The notes below the pieces were generated by a model, which saw nothing but the letters and a program-made list of their open reading frames with translations, was not told the origin of the DNA and made no database searches. Positions 8,068 to 18,085 of a stretch of 64,000 nucleotides of DNA are shown in pieces. This DNA comes from Bacillota bacterium (GTDB lineage: Bacteria > Bacillota > Clostridia > Lachnospirales > Lachnospiraceae): the NCBI GenBank assembly GCA_023418475.1, contig JAEZZO010000081.1, forward strand, positions 1 through 64,000, read 5' to 3'. A program made the translations under genes and the position numbers. Each line of letters opens with the position of its first letter. Positions within the stretch are counted from its first letter, which is position 1.

Positions 8068-10224
8068 TTAATCCATCTTGGCTCTCTCGAAAGCTTCCAC
8101 CTGAATTTGAAAGGGCTCTTTACCAGTTAAGGCAATACTTCTGACATCCGGCTGGGATTCTCCGACATAAATTGTATAGCTTCCTGCTTCTACCACTTTG
8201 TTACCTTTTTCATCACACAGGCTAAATGCCTTCTGAGGAAGTTTTAGAGCAACTGTTTTCTCCTCTCCTGGCTCCAGCTCTACTTTTGTAAAAGCTTTCA
8301 GCTGCGGATTTGGTGCACCTTCTCTATCTGCCTTAACATAGATTTCTATTGTATCTCTCGCCTTCCTACTTCCTGTATTCTTAATCTGCAGCTGCAGAGT
8401 TACACCGCTAGCAGTAACAATACCGGTATCCGCCTTTACTCCGTCTATTTTAAATTCGGTATAGGACAGACCGTAACCGAACGGATACAGTGCCTCATTT
8501 TTCATATAACGGTAGGTTCTGTTTTTCATCGAATAATCCGTAAATTCCGGAAGCTCCTCCAGGGAACGGTAAAAGGTTACCGGAAGCTTTCCTTCCGGTG
8601 AAAACTCACCGAAAATTGCCTGCGCAATTGCTTTGCCGCCCTGTGCACCCGGATACCAGCCCTGAATAATCGCCGGAACATGCTCGTCTGCATAATTAAT
8701 TGCCAGTGCACTGCCTGACAGCACAACCAGTATAACCGGTTTTCCGCTCTCGCAAATTGTTTTAAGTACTTCTTCCTGCAGGCCGGGAAGCTTTAAGTTA
8801 GGCTTATCACCGCTTGCATACTGGTTTCCTTCGTCTCCTTCTTCTCCTTCCAGTCCTGAATCAAGGCCCATGCAAGCGATTACAACATCACTTTTATCAC
8901 AAACTGCCTTAACCTCCGAGATACGGTCATTCTCGTCCGCCAGATTTTCTACCTTCGTTTTATACAGATGGCAGCCTTCCGAGTAAAATACCCTTACCTC
9001 ATCCTGCAGATACTCCTGAATTCCTTCACAAATCGTAACATATTTCGAGGAAGTTCCCTCATAATTACCAACCAGCGCTCTGCGGTTATTCGCATTCGGA
9101 CCAATAATTCCTATGCTCTTTAACTTTTTCTTATCGAGAGGCAGCAGCTGATTTTCATTTTTCAGAAGAACCAGAACCTTTTTTGCTGCCTCGAGATTCT
9201 TCTGTACCATCGTAGGAGAATCGACTTCTTCATATCCTATTGATTGATACAGAACCTTCCCCGCCTCATCAAACAACCCCAGCTTCATACGGGTCGTAAA
9301 AAGTCTTTCTACCGCTTTCGTTACCTGTTCCTCTGTAACCAGGCCTTTATTAAGTGCCTCATATAGATAAAGGAATATATTTCCACAATTCAGATCACAC
9401 CCCATATTAACGGCCAATGCAACGGACTGCAGCGGACCCTCCGTTACGTGATGATGCTCATGAAAATCCTTAACTGCCCAGCAGTCTGATACAACATGTC
9501 CATCAAAACCCCATCTGTCCCTCAAAATATCCTTCAGTAATAACTGGCTTCCGCAGCAAGGTTCTCCATTCGTCCGGTTATAAGCACCCATGACCGTCTC
9601 AACTCCGGCTTCCTTAACGCAGGCCTCAAAAGCAGGTAAATACGTCTCTTCTAAATCCTGCGGTGATACCTCTGCATTAAAGCTGTGTCTAATATCCTCC
9701 GGACCGGAATGAACTGCGAAGTGCTTTGCACAAGCGGCTACCTTCAGATAATTTTCATCCTTGCCCTGCAGTCCTTCAATAAATCTAACTGCAAGTCTTG
9801 CCGTCAGATAAGGATCCTCACCGTAGGTTTCATGCCCTCTTCCCCATCTGGGATCACGGAAGATATTAACATTCGGCGCCCAAAAGGTAAGTCCCTTATA
9901 GATATCCGTATCCTCAAACTGTTGCTGCATGTTAAATTTCGCTCTCGCTTCCGTAGAAACTGCATCACCGACACACTCCATTAAATCTTCATCAAAGGAA
10001 GCTGCCAGACCAATTGCCTGCGGGAATACGGTTGCCACACCGGCACGTGCCACTCCATGCAGTCCTTCGTTCCACCAATTATAAGACTTAATTCCAAGTC
10101 TTTTGATGGCAGGTGCCTTATGCAACATCTGAAGACATTTTTCCTCTGTTGTCATTTTATTGACCAGCTCTGCTGCTCTGGCCTTATATTCACTTGTTTT
10201 TTCCTTATTCTGATTTACGCCCAT
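8068..10224 (-). CDS. GH3 beta-xylosidase/beta-glucosidase
   Basis: A 718-residue GH3 protein with the usual three parts: TIM-barrel domain (about 15-320), alpha/beta sandwich (about 350-575) and a C-terminal fibronectin III-like domain (about 620-705). The nucleophile is D247 in HVVSDCWAVKDF. The WNEGLHGVARAG and FPQAIGLAASFD blocks are typical of the bacterial xylan 1,4-beta-xylosidase branch. No signal peptide. AAGGAG precedes the ATG. It is the first gene of the minus-strand block running to GH39 and is divergent from GH95. Specificity for xylose rather than glucose is inferred from context. Confidence 0.87.
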   Translation of the reverse strand: MGVNQNKEKTSEYKARAAELVNKMTTEEKCLQMLHKAPAIKRLGIKSYNWWNEGLHGVARAGVATVFPQAIGLAASFDEDLMECVGDAVSTEARAKFNMQQQFEDTDIYKGLTFWAPNVNIFRDPRWGRGHETYGEDPYLTARLAVRFIEGLQGKDENYLKVAACAKHFAVHSGPEDIRHSFNAEVSPQDLEETYLPAFEACVKEAGVETVMGAYNRTNGEPCCGSQLLLKDILRDRWGFDGHVVSDCWAVKDFHEHHHVTEGPLQSVALAVNMGCDLNCGNIFLYLYEALNKGLVTEEQVTKAVERLFTTRMKLGLFDEAGKVLYQSIGYEEVDSPTMVQKNLEAAKKVLVLLKNENQLLPLDKKKLKSIGIIGPNANNRRALVGNYEGTSSKYVTICEGIQEYLQDEVRVFYSEGCHLYKTKVENLADENDRISEVKAVCDKSDVVIACMGLDSGLEGEEGDEGNQYASGDKPNLKLPGLQEEVLKTICESGKPVILVVLSGSALAINYADEHVPAIIQGWYPGAQGGKAIAQAIFGEFSPEGKLPVTFYRSLEELPEFTDYSMKNRTYRYMKNEALYPFGYGLSYTEFKIDGVKADTGIVTASGVTLQLQIKNTGSRKARDTIEIYVKADREGAPNPQLKAFTKVELEPGEEKTVALKLPQKAFSLCDEKGNKVVEAGSYTIYVGESQPDVRSIALTGKEPFQIQVEAFERAKMD

Positions 10225-10821
10225 AGTCTCTCCTTACCGGTTATTCACAAACCTTTCAATGATACTTTTATGATCGAATTACTGCCTTGCCTACTTTGAC
10301 TTTCGTCATTTAACTTCCATCTGCCACGTTCCCGGCATAGAAAGCTTTCGTGAAAAGCACCTTCCGTTCTTTTGCCGGTTGAAGAATGCTTCTCAATTCC
10401 ATCTAATGATAACATATAATATGGAATAATTCTTCCTTTGTCTTGCGAAACAACAGGCAATTATTGCTGTGTTATTCCGAAGTTCGCCAGATGATACATG
10501 CGCCTGCTGCAGATATTGTTAATTATGGCAAGTATATCATTATCAATTCGTTTATATAAAAAATTATATGATATCAAAATATATCATACAATGATTTATT
10601 TAAGTGATTCATTGACTTATTCTAAGTTTTCAAACCCTTTTTAAACCAATTCGGGGAGATTACTTCCTGTTAATATTATATCCCCAACATTTGCCCTATA
10701 TTTCGCATTTGACAGGCAGACAGAAACCAAAAAATGTGTTATAAATAAAATGATAGCGTTTTCGGAATCTATCATAAAAGGATATCGTTCGGATATTCTA
10801 TCAGAAGAGAAATGGCAGGAA
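10225..10821. other. Divergent intergenic region between GH3 and GH95
   Basis: About 600 bases without a convincing gene. It should hold the promoters of both divergent genes. Visible structure: an AT-rich dyad ATGATAT (10568-10574) / ATATCAT (10581-10587), which could be an operator, and a GATAGCGTTTTC stretch near 10752 that weakly resembles a CcpA cre site. Short ORFs here have no ribosome site and no recognisable similarity. Confidence 0.4.
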
Positions 10822-10901
10822 TTCACTTTTTACTTGTGCCTGAAAGGAATGGGTACAAATTTTATATGCGCACAAGATGAGCGCAGGAATGTGAGGAACA
10901 G
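10822..10901 (+). repeat. Family C leader repeat, copy C4
   Basis: Shares, in order with other C copies, TTGTGCC, a GGGTACAAATTT half-hairpin, TTATATGCGCACAAGA and GCGCAGGAATG, and ends directly at the GH95 start codon. It is shorter than C3 at its 5' end. Its last part carries the probable ribosome site (GTGAGGA). Confidence 0.55.
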
Positions 10902-13118
10902 ATGAGTACATTATGGTATAAAAAGCCCGCCTCCGTATGGGAGGAAGCGTTACCGCTCGGAAATGGGCGGCTTGGAGCAATGGTATATGGATCTGTAGAA
11001 ACAGAGCACATCCAGTTAAACGAAGACAGTGTATGGTATGGGGGATTCGTTGACCGAAATAATCCGGATGCTTTAAAAAGCCTCCCCAAAATCAGAGAAT
11101 TAATTTTAAACGGACAGATCCCGGAAGCAGAACAGCTGATGCTATATGCTCTATCGGGTACGCCTCAGAGCCAAAGACCTTATCAGTCTCTTGGTGATCT
11201 CTATCTCCATTTTCAGGGAATGAACGGAAAGCCGGATAGCTATGAAAGAAGTCTCTCTCTTGAAGATGCCATTCATAAAACAATGTTTACGATTAACGGA
11301 GACACTTATGAAAGAGAAACCTTCCTTTCCGCTGCGGATCAGGTAATGGTAATTCACCTGACTGCATCCGGCAGCACGAAATTATCCTTCTCCTCCCTTC
11401 TAATCAGGGAACGCTATTATGACCATGTAATCAAGGCGGCACCGGATGCAATCCTGCTGGATGGTAATCTAGGACAGGGCGGCTTATCCTTTGCAATGAT
11501 GTTGAAAGCCTCCGTTCAGGGCGGTACCTGTGAAGTTATCGGGGAACATCTTATTGTGAAGGATGCTGATACTGTAACTTTGTTATTTACCGCAGGAACC
11601 ACCTTCCGTTTTGAAGATCTGCCGCAGCAGCTAAGTAAAACTTTAGCCGATGCCGCAGCTTTTTCCTATGAAGAGCTGAAAAAACGTCATCGTAACGATT
11701 ATCAGAAATTATATGACAGAGTATCCTTTGCGCTTCACAATACGGAAGCATATGATAAAATTCCTACAAACGAACGTCTTGAAAATGCAAAAAACGGAGA
11801 CATCGATACAGGACTCTCGAAATTGTATTTTGATTTTGGTCGTTATCTTCTCATTTCCTGCAGCAGGGAAGGAACTCTTCCTGCCACTTTGCAGGGATTA
11901 TGGAACAAAGATATGCTGCCTGCCTGGGATTCAAAATATACTATTAATATTAATGCTGAAATGAATTACTGGCCGGCTGAAGTATGTAATCTGTCCGAAT
12001 GTCATATGCCGCTTTTTGACTTAATCGAAAGGATGCTTCCGAACGGCAGGGATACCGCAATGAAAATGTATGGCTGCAGAGGCTTTGTAGCACATCATAA
12101 TACCGATATCTGGGGAGATACCGCTGTCCAGGATCATTGGATTCCAGGATCTTATTGGGTGATGGGAGCCGCATGGCTTTGCACGCATCAATGGATGCAT
12201 TATGAATATACAAAGGATCTGAAATTCTTGGAAAAAGTATTTCCCGTCATGAGAGAGGCCGCATTATTTTTCCTTGATTTCTTGATTGAAGACAACGGTT
12301 ATCTGAAAACCTGTCCTTCCGTATCTCCGGAAAATACCTATATCTTACCAAGTGGTGTCCACGGTGCCATCACTGCAGGAGCAACCATGGATAACCAGAT
12401 CTTGCGGGATTTGTTTGGACAATGCTTAAGCGCTGCTAAGATATTGGGTGTAAACGATACTCTCACGAAAGAAATCAAAGAGGCAATGGATCAGCTTGTT
12501 CCGACACAAATCGGTGTTCATGGCAATATTCTGGAATGGGCGCAGGATTATGCGGAAGAAGAACCGGGACATAGGCATATATCCCATCTTTATGGTCTTC
12601 ATCCCTCCTCTCAGATTACGATGGACGGTACTCCGGAACTGGCGAATGCTGCACGGATAACACTTGAACGCAGACTGGCAAGTGGAGGAGGCCATACCGG
12701 ATGGAGCCGTGCATGGATTATTAACCTTTATGCCCGCCTATGGGATGGCGATACTGCCTATAGCAATCTGGAGCAATTATTTGCAAAGTCTACCCTTCCT
12801 AATTTATTTGACAATCATCCGCCGTTCCAGATCGATGGAAACTTTGGTGCTACTGCGGCGATTGCGGAAATGCTGGTGCAAAGTACCGCAGAGCGCATTC
12901 TTGTGCTTCCTTCCCTGCCGGGTGCATGGCCGGATGGCAGTATTCGAGGTTTATGTGTGCGAGGCGGAGCGGAAATTGATTTAGAATGGCAGGAAGGAAA
13001 ATTAACTACCTGCCATATCAGAGCAAAACAAAAAGTGCATTCCTTCCTCCATTATCAAGAAAAGGAAACAGAAGTTTCCTTAGATGCCGGTGAAGAAATG
13101 GATGTAATCTTTTCTTAG
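10902..13118 (+). CDS. GH95 alpha-L-fucosidase/alpha-L-galactosidase
   Basis: A 738-residue protein matching the whole GH95 family: the N-terminal sandwich opens with ASVWEEALPLGNGRLGAMV, the barrel carries NINAEMNYWPAEVCNLSE, and the conserved end block is QIDGNFGATAAIAEML, whose Asp is the known catalytic base region of the family. No signal peptide, so a cytoplasmic enzyme. Some GH95 enzymes remove alpha-L-galactose, a sugar of highly branched glucuronoarabinoxylans. That would explain its presence in a xylan locus, but fucosidase activity is equally compatible with the sequence. It is the only plus-strand gene of the sugar region, faces away from GH3 and converges on the chemoreceptor gene. 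Confidence 0.88.
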   Translation: MSTLWYKKPASVWEEALPLGNGRLGAMVYGSVETEHIQLNEDSVWYGGFVDRNNPDALKSLPKIRELILNGQIPEAEQLMLYALSGTPQSQRPYQSLGDLYLHFQGMNGKPDSYERSLSLEDAIHKTMFTINGDTYERETFLSAADQVMVIHLTASGSTKLSFSSLLIRERYYDHVIKAAPDAILLDGNLGQGGLSFAMMLKASVQGGTCEVIGEHLIVKDADTVTLLFTAGTTFRFEDLPQQLSKTLADAAAFSYEELKKRHRNDYQKLYDRVSFALHNTEAYDKIPTNERLENAKNGDIDTGLSKLYFDFGRYLLISCSREGTLPATLQGLWNKDMLPAWDSKYTININAEMNYWPAEVCNLSECHMPLFDLIERMLPNGRDTAMKMYGCRGFVAHHNTDIWGDTAVQDHWIPGSYWVMGAAWLCTHQWMHYEYTKDLKFLEKVFPVMREAALFFLDFLIEDNGYLKTCPSVSPENTYILPSGVHGAITAGATMDNQILRDLFGQCLSAAKILGVNDTLTKEIKEAMDQLVPTQIGVHGNILEWAQDYAEEEPGHRHISHLYGLHPSSQITMDGTPELANAARITLERRLASGGGHTGWSRAWIINLYARLWDGDTAYSNLEQLFAKSTLPNLFDNHPPFQIDGNFGATAAIAEMLVQSTAERILVLPSLPGAWPDGSIRGLCVRGGAEIDLEWQEGKLTTCHIRAKQKVHSFLHYQEKETEVSLDAGEEMDVIFS

Positions 13119-13131
13119 AAAAATTATTATT

Positions 13132-13212
13132 GCCCGACTAAAACTTATCTGCCAAATGAATATTGATACACTCATATCCATCTTCATAACCTGTGGATGG
13201 CTTTAGTCGGGC
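13132..13212. repeat. Family A hairpin repeat, copy A2, in a convergent gap
   Basis: Outer arms GCCCGACTAAA (13132-13142) and TTTAGTCGGGC (13202-13212) are perfect and differ in sequence from the outer stems of A3-A5. The interior has the family A core (AATGAATATTGATACACTCATAT) shortened here to its key parts AATGAATA and CTCATAT, and the flank CATAACCTG. It fills the gap between the GH95 and chemoreceptor stop codons and probably terminates both. Confidence 0.65.
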
Positions 13213-13223
13213 TAATCATTTCA

Positions 13224-15407
13224 TTAATTTATCCGAAATTTCTTCACTTCCAGCACCAGAGTTTCCGCATTATGATTTAGCTGCTCTGCCGCTGTATTAA
13301 GTGTTTCGACTGAAATCTGCTGCTCATTGGAGGTCTGGTTTACCGTATTCGCCGAAGCTGCTATTTCTTCCAGTACAGCGGATATATTTTCAATCGCTCC
13401 AAGTGCACTTTGTTTGGCTTTCTCTATGTTACCGACATTCTGTGTAATAGCATTTAAATACAGCATTAGTTTTTCAACATTATCATTTATATTACGATAG
13501 GAAGCAGTTGTATTACTCACCGCCTCTCCCTGCAGTTTTAAAACATCCTCCGCTTTACGCGCAGTTTGTGCTGCTTTTCTGGTATCCTTTTGTATACTAT
13601 CGATAATATGATTGATCTCATTTACAGATCCCTGGGATTGTTCTGCCAGCTTTCTGATTTCACTCGCTACCACAGCAAAACCTTTTCCGTATTCTCCCGC
13701 TCTTGCTGCTTCAATTGATGCATTCAGAGAGAGCAGGTTGGTCTGGTTTGCAATCTCATGAATTACACTTATTATTTTACTGATAGATAAAGATTTCTTC
13801 TCCAGCTCCTCTATATCATGGATAACGTCCGTCGTAATCTCAATTGTTGATTGTGTTTGATTATTTAGATTTCCGGTAACTATGGTTCCGTTGGCAATAC
13901 TTTGCTTGGTCTGATCTGCTATCTGCTCAATTTCCCTGGTATTGTCACTTACCATAATAATCTTATTGGACAGATTATCCATCTGTATCAAACACTCCTG
14001 TGCATCCTTCGCCTGCTGCGAGATACCCTGTTCGATCTCATTCATGGCAGCAGAGATGTCCTTTGTAGATTTTAAGAAAACTTCTGACGTAGTGGATACA
14101 TTTTCCGAGGAGGCTGAGACTTCGCTGCTCATACTATTTACCTGATATATCAGCTTCTTCATATTGGTAAAGGTATTTTGAATTTCTTCAATCAGCATAT
14201 GAAATTCATCCTTGCGTCTGGAATGAAATTGAACCGTCAGATCCCCTCTTGACGCTTCCTTAAGTCTTCCAATAATCGCTTTAATTGTTTGATCAATTCC
14301 CTGTGATATTAAAATCGCAATAAAAGCCGCTAAAATTATTGCAATAATTACGATTATAATTGTTACTTTCCGGATACTATCAGCCTGACTGGTAATGATA
14401 TCCTTCGGAATTAAAGCACAAACTGCTGCACCAGTCTCACCGATCTTCGAATAAAGGAACAAAAAGGTTTTTCCCTCATAGCTAACATATTGTGTTCCCT
14501 CTGTGTTTTTTGAAGCAATTGCGTTTGTATAAAACCCCTGTCCTGTAAAAATTGCTTGTGAGCTGCTCTCCTTATTCTCCGGCTTCTTGCCTGCCGTAGC
14601 TTTAATTTCTCTTCCATCTGCCGTAACAATCGCTATATTATCTGATTTGTTAAAATCCAGTCCCGCTAGTATATTATTTACCGTGTCGGAACTTACATCA
14701 ACAACCAGCATGGCCTGCGCCGCCGGCAGACTTCTTACCAGGCGCATGGAATAATCCTTCGAACTAGTTTTTAGTTTTTCATCAAGATATTCGTCTTTAC
14801 CAACCCATGCCTTCTTCATCCTGTTATCCTTAAGGTACCCTCCCAGCTTGGTCTGCGTAAACCCGCCATATAAACCGCTGTCACAGGAAGCTTTTGTTGA
14901 GATCGGTTTTACCAGATCCGAAAGGATATATATATTGTCTACGAATTCATCCGAGGTCTGTTTCGCGGATAGTACACTTGCTATATATTTATATTCTGCA
15001 TTATATTCTGCTCTGTCATCTTCATACAAATTGCAGAAATATTTGGTAATTCTTTTGTCATTTCCATATTGTACACTGGTTGCTTCTACTGAAGAAAGCC
15101 CGAAACGGAGATATTTACCTGTCATGCTAATCGTCTGTAATGCTGATTTTTCATAATTCTTCACTATTCCGTCCGATGCTACCCGAAAGGAAACCAAACC
15201 CAGTAAAATAATAAAAGCAATTGGTACCATATACGATGCCGCCAGTTTAAAACGTATCGTAATAGTTCTATTTCCAGCAGTACGTTTTTGATGAGTTCTT
15301 TCGGATGGTAAACCCCTCTGGTTTTTTCCCGCTTTTCCGAAAGCAATCTCTTTACTCTGCGAAACTTGATTGAATAACAGCTTATTTTTACCTTCTCTGA
15401 TTTTCAT
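13224..15407 (-). CDS. Methyl-accepting chemotaxis protein
   Basis: A 727-residue chemoreceptor. A cytoplasmic basic N-terminus is followed by a membrane helix near 58-76, a roughly 270-residue extracellular sensor region (probably dCache-like), a second helix near 346-370, a HAMP region and the MCP signalling coiled coil. The hairpin tip carries the almost invariant IANQTNLLSLNASIEAARAG and GKGFAVVASEIRKLAEQS. It would pass ligand signals to CheA/CheW. Its place between GH51 and GH95 suggests it senses xylan-derived sugars or a loaded binding protein, which is inference. GGAGAG lies 6 bases before the ATG. A 34-residue hydrophilic stretch before the first membrane helix is longer than usual. 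Confidence 0.9.
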   Translation of the reverse strand: MKIREGKNKLLFNQVSQSKEIAFGKAGKNQRGLPSERTHQKRTAGNRTITIRFKLAASYMVPIAFIILLGLVSFRVASDGIVKNYEKSALQTISMTGKYLRFGLSSVEATSVQYGNDKRITKYFCNLYEDDRAEYNAEYKYIASVLSAKQTSDEFVDNIYILSDLVKPISTKASCDSGLYGGFTQTKLGGYLKDNRMKKAWVGKDEYLDEKLKTSSKDYSMRLVRSLPAAQAMLVVDVSSDTVNNILAGLDFNKSDNIAIVTADGREIKATAGKKPENKESSSQAIFTGQGFYTNAIASKNTEGTQYVSYEGKTFLFLYSKIGETGAAVCALIPKDIITSQADSIRKVTIIIVIIAIILAAFIAILISQGIDQTIKAIIGRLKEASRGDLTVQFHSRRKDEFHMLIEEIQNTFTNMKKLIYQVNSMSSEVSASSENVSTTSEVFLKSTKDISAAMNEIEQGISQQAKDAQECLIQMDNLSNKIIMVSDNTREIEQIADQTKQSIANGTIVTGNLNNQTQSTIEITTDVIHDIEELEKKSLSISKIISVIHEIANQTNLLSLNASIEAARAGEYGKGFAVVASEIRKLAEQSQGSVNEINHIIDSIQKDTRKAAQTARKAEDVLKLQGEAVSNTTASYRNINDNVEKLMLYLNAITQNVGNIEKAKQSALGAIENISAVLEEIAASANTVNQTSNEQQISVETLNTAAEQLNHNAETLVLEVKKFRIN

Positions 15408-15458
15408 TCAATACTCTCCATTCTGCTGATATCGCACGAATGCAGAAATCAGCACAAG

Positions 15459-17921
15459 TTACTTTTTCTTCAAATGCAGAATGTTAACAGAAAATGCCGG
15501 AGCATGATAAATAAATTGATTGGAAGCACCGCTTTGCATTACCTCGATGTCATGAACTATAGTTGGATGATCCATCGTATTTTCCTCATACTTTCCTCCT
15601 GTCAGCAAACCTACCTTATAGTTACTTTCAACCTCACAATCCAGCTTGATTGAGATATCATCCGGATCCGGTGCAATATTTACTATTTTTACAAGTACCT
15701 CATTCTCTGTATCACATACAACGGATGCCATTGATGGGAAATTAGGAACCACTGTTTCCTGCACCAGTTCCTCATTCAGATACAGACTCATTTTCTGACC
15801 GGTTACAATATACTTAAATTTATTATAGACACCAAGGTTAAGTTTTACAGGCTGCCTGGCGGTCAAAGCTACAGGCTTCGGATAACGTACCTCCATAAAG
15901 GTACTCCATCCATCCTTAATTCTCCACTGGAAGGGACGGACAATACCGGCATTCCATTCTCTGGGTGGATGTGTTTCATCATTCATATACACTTCCTTTG
16001 ATATACGGGAGCTATAAACCCCTATTCCGATTTCACGCCCTTCTTCCGCGAAGATCTCCACCTCAAAGCTACCTTCTGTAACATTCTCATCTTCACCCAA
16101 CACGACCAGCACTTCATCCAGATTAACTCCCATTTTAGAGCTTTCTGCCTTTTGCTCTTCGTCCGGCTGTGTAATAATATAATTATCTCCCTCCGCTTCT
16201 TCGTGGCCCATGACTTCATGGGAAGCCCGTACCGGATTACCGTTCCAGCTTGCATTTTTATAGCGTACTCCCGAGGGGCCTAACAATGAAGGCATTCCTT
16301 TCACCGGGCGATAAATCACTCCTGTCTCATCCTGTGAAAAAACCACATAATCTCCGCGGCTGCCTCCCAGTAACTTCCACGCATAATAGGTAGGGATACA
16401 ATAGCTTTGCAGATTATTAAAAATTAACAAATTCGGATACCAGGCATAATAATTATAATTTTCAAGCAATGGCGCATAGGAAGCCAAAGTCACGATATCC
16501 TGATTTCGTTCCATCCCAATCAGGAACATCGCTTCACCCATAGCTGCGTACAGCTGACCGACCGGTCCCCGAAGTACCGCAAGCTCTCCTAAAAATATTT
16601 TCGGACCCTTTCTGTCATAATTATCATAAAAATGAATATTCTCCGCAAAATATTCCACACTGTCATAATAATGCTCATCCACAATGTCAACAGGAAGTCC
16701 CTTCTCTTCCACATGATGATTTGCAACAAATAAAATCCAGGGATACTTTTTGTGGATTGCGTTATAACATTTTATATATCTTTCTTCATAGTCAGGACCC
16801 CAGTTTTCATTACCGATCTCCACATAGTTCATCTGAAAGGGCTGTGCATGACCCATAGATGCTCTCACTCTGCCCCAGGTACTGTCTGCCGGAGCTACCG
16901 CATATTCAATTGCATCAAGAGTATCCTGTATCATCTCTTCGAGATCAACGCCCTCCATCAGCACACTGTTACGTGCCTGGCAGGTCATTCCGCAGTTAAA
17001 TACATAAAGCGGTTCCAAGCTCAGATCTTCACATAGCTGCAGATATTCGTGAAACCCAAGTCCATTACTGGTCCGGTAATGCCACATAAGTAAGTGACTC
17101 GGTCTTTCCCATACAGGCCCTATGGTATTTTTGAAGCGCATGGCCGTAGACATTGTAATACCTTCCACAATACATCCACCTGGAAAGCGCAAGAATGCAG
17201 GATGCATATCGCGAAGTTTCTCTACCAGATCCCGTCTTAATCCGTGACCGCAATAGGTATTGACCGGCATAAGAGAAGTAAAGCCAAGCTTTAACCTTCC
17301 ACCAGCAGGACATCGTAAGACAAATTTAGCATTTCCTGTTGTCTTTGCAGCGGTAAGCTTACAATCATATCTTAAATAACCACTGCCGCTTAAATTAATT
17401 TCTGTCTCACAAATCCGCTCCTTATCTTCCTCTATTGAAAGTATGAGTTTTACTGGTTCCTCCACCTTTGCGAACATGAAAAAGTGATATTCCTCACCAT
17501 GCTTTTGTGGAATCCCAACAAATCCGGTATTATAGATGCAGCCCTGCGGCAGGAATTCGACCGATAAAGCAGTACTACGTTTATCATTTAGTAAATCCTT
17601 GCAATCCAGCTGCATTTTGGCATTCTCACTATACCATGCGGGAATTGGAGTATATGCTATCTTATTTTCCTTAATCCACCGGGAAAGACCTTCTCCGTGA
17701 TTGAACTCATCCCTCCAGCCTGAAGGTGTAATAATTGCATATTTTTCTTCATCAGTAGTACATTCCACCGGTGGAATAGAATCTTCAAATGTTCTGTTTC
17801 GCAGCATTTCCGGATAGAGACCACCATCTCCTGCCCTATTGATATCCTCAAAAAATATGCCATATAGATTTTTTGAAGTCGGAAAACGTTTCTTTGCTGT
17901 ATGTATCGATATTGTGCTCAC
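15459..17921 (-). CDS. GH51 alpha-L-arabinofuranosidase
   Basis: An 820-residue protein, longer than the roughly 500-residue bacterial AbfA type and closer to the larger GH51 form with an extra N-terminal carbohydrate-binding-like sandwich (about 70-220). Barrel residues: acid/base E372 in VEIGNENWG and probable nucleophile E446 in IFLGELAVLRG. A C-terminal beta domain follows. No signal peptide. Translation starts at GTG with AAGGAAG upstream. It removes arabinofuranose side chains from arabinoxylan or arabinan oligosaccharides. It follows the transporter genes (binding protein 18086-19882), separated by a hairpin, so partial read-through from the transport operon is likely. Confidence 0.9.
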   Translation of the reverse strand: MSTISIHTAKKRFPTSKNLYGIFFEDINRAGDGGLYPEMLRNRTFEDSIPPVECTTDEEKYAIITPSGWRDEFNHGEGLSRWIKENKIAYTPIPAWYSENAKMQLDCKDLLNDKRSTALSVEFLPQGCIYNTGFVGIPQKHGEEYHFFMFAKVEEPVKLILSIEEDKERICETEINLSGSGYLRYDCKLTAAKTTGNAKFVLRCPAGGRLKLGFTSLMPVNTYCGHGLRRDLVEKLRDMHPAFLRFPGGCIVEGITMSTAMRFKNTIGPVWERPSHLLMWHYRTSNGLGFHEYLQLCEDLSLEPLYVFNCGMTCQARNSVLMEGVDLEEMIQDTLDAIEYAVAPADSTWGRVRASMGHAQPFQMNYVEIGNENWGPDYEERYIKCYNAIHKKYPWILFVANHHVEEKGLPVDIVDEHYYDSVEYFAENIHFYDNYDRKGPKIFLGELAVLRGPVGQLYAAMGEAMFLIGMERNQDIVTLASYAPLLENYNYYAWYPNLLIFNNLQSYCIPTYYAWKLLGGSRGDYVVFSQDETGVIYRPVKGMPSLLGPSGVRYKNASWNGNPVRASHEVMGHEEAEGDNYIITQPDEEQKAESSKMGVNLDEVLVVLGEDENVTEGSFEVEIFAEEGREIGIGVYSSRISKEVYMNDETHPPREWNAGIVRPFQWRIKDGWSTFMEVRYPKPVALTARQPVKLNLGVYNKFKYIVTGQKMSLYLNEELVQETVVPNFPSMASVVCDTENEVLVKIVNIAPDPDDISIKLDCEVESNYKVGLLTGGKYEENTMDHPTIVHDIEVMQSGASNQFIYHAPAFSVNILHLKKK

Positions 17922-17969
17922 GAGTTTCTTCCTTTCCTACATGTCCTATTATGTTTTCATGTAAGTGAA

Positions 17970-18009
17970 AAGTTCCATATATGACACTTACGGATCATAT
18001 ATGGAACTT
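17970..18009 (-). terminator. Hairpin between binding-protein gene and GH51
   Basis: Perfect 15-bp arms AAGTTCCATATATGA / TCATATATGGAACTT with a 10-base loop. The following bases on the minus strand (TTTCAC) are only weakly U-rich. This position, just after a highly expressed binding-protein gene, is typical of hairpins that protect the upstream mRNA and allow partial read-through. Confidence 0.6.
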
Positions 18010-18085
18010 CATCACGTTCATAAAATATTCAAGTTGTTTTACGATCTGCTTATCAATTATATTTCATAAGTTTATTCAATAAAAA

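Noticed and set aside
10245..10460. A 71-codon minus-strand frame in the GH3-GH95 gap
   Set aside because: No ribosome site, no recognisable motif and it covers the expected GH3 promoter.
10751..10764. Possible CcpA cre site
   Set aside because: TGATAGCGTTTTCG matches the consensus only partly and lies among many AT-rich words; not enough for a feature call.
15421..15455. A sixth family C copy before the chemoreceptor gene
   Set aside because: CAGCAGAATGGAGAG resembles the C tail and a small hairpin TGCTGAT/ATCAGCA is present, but the upstream blocks do not align.
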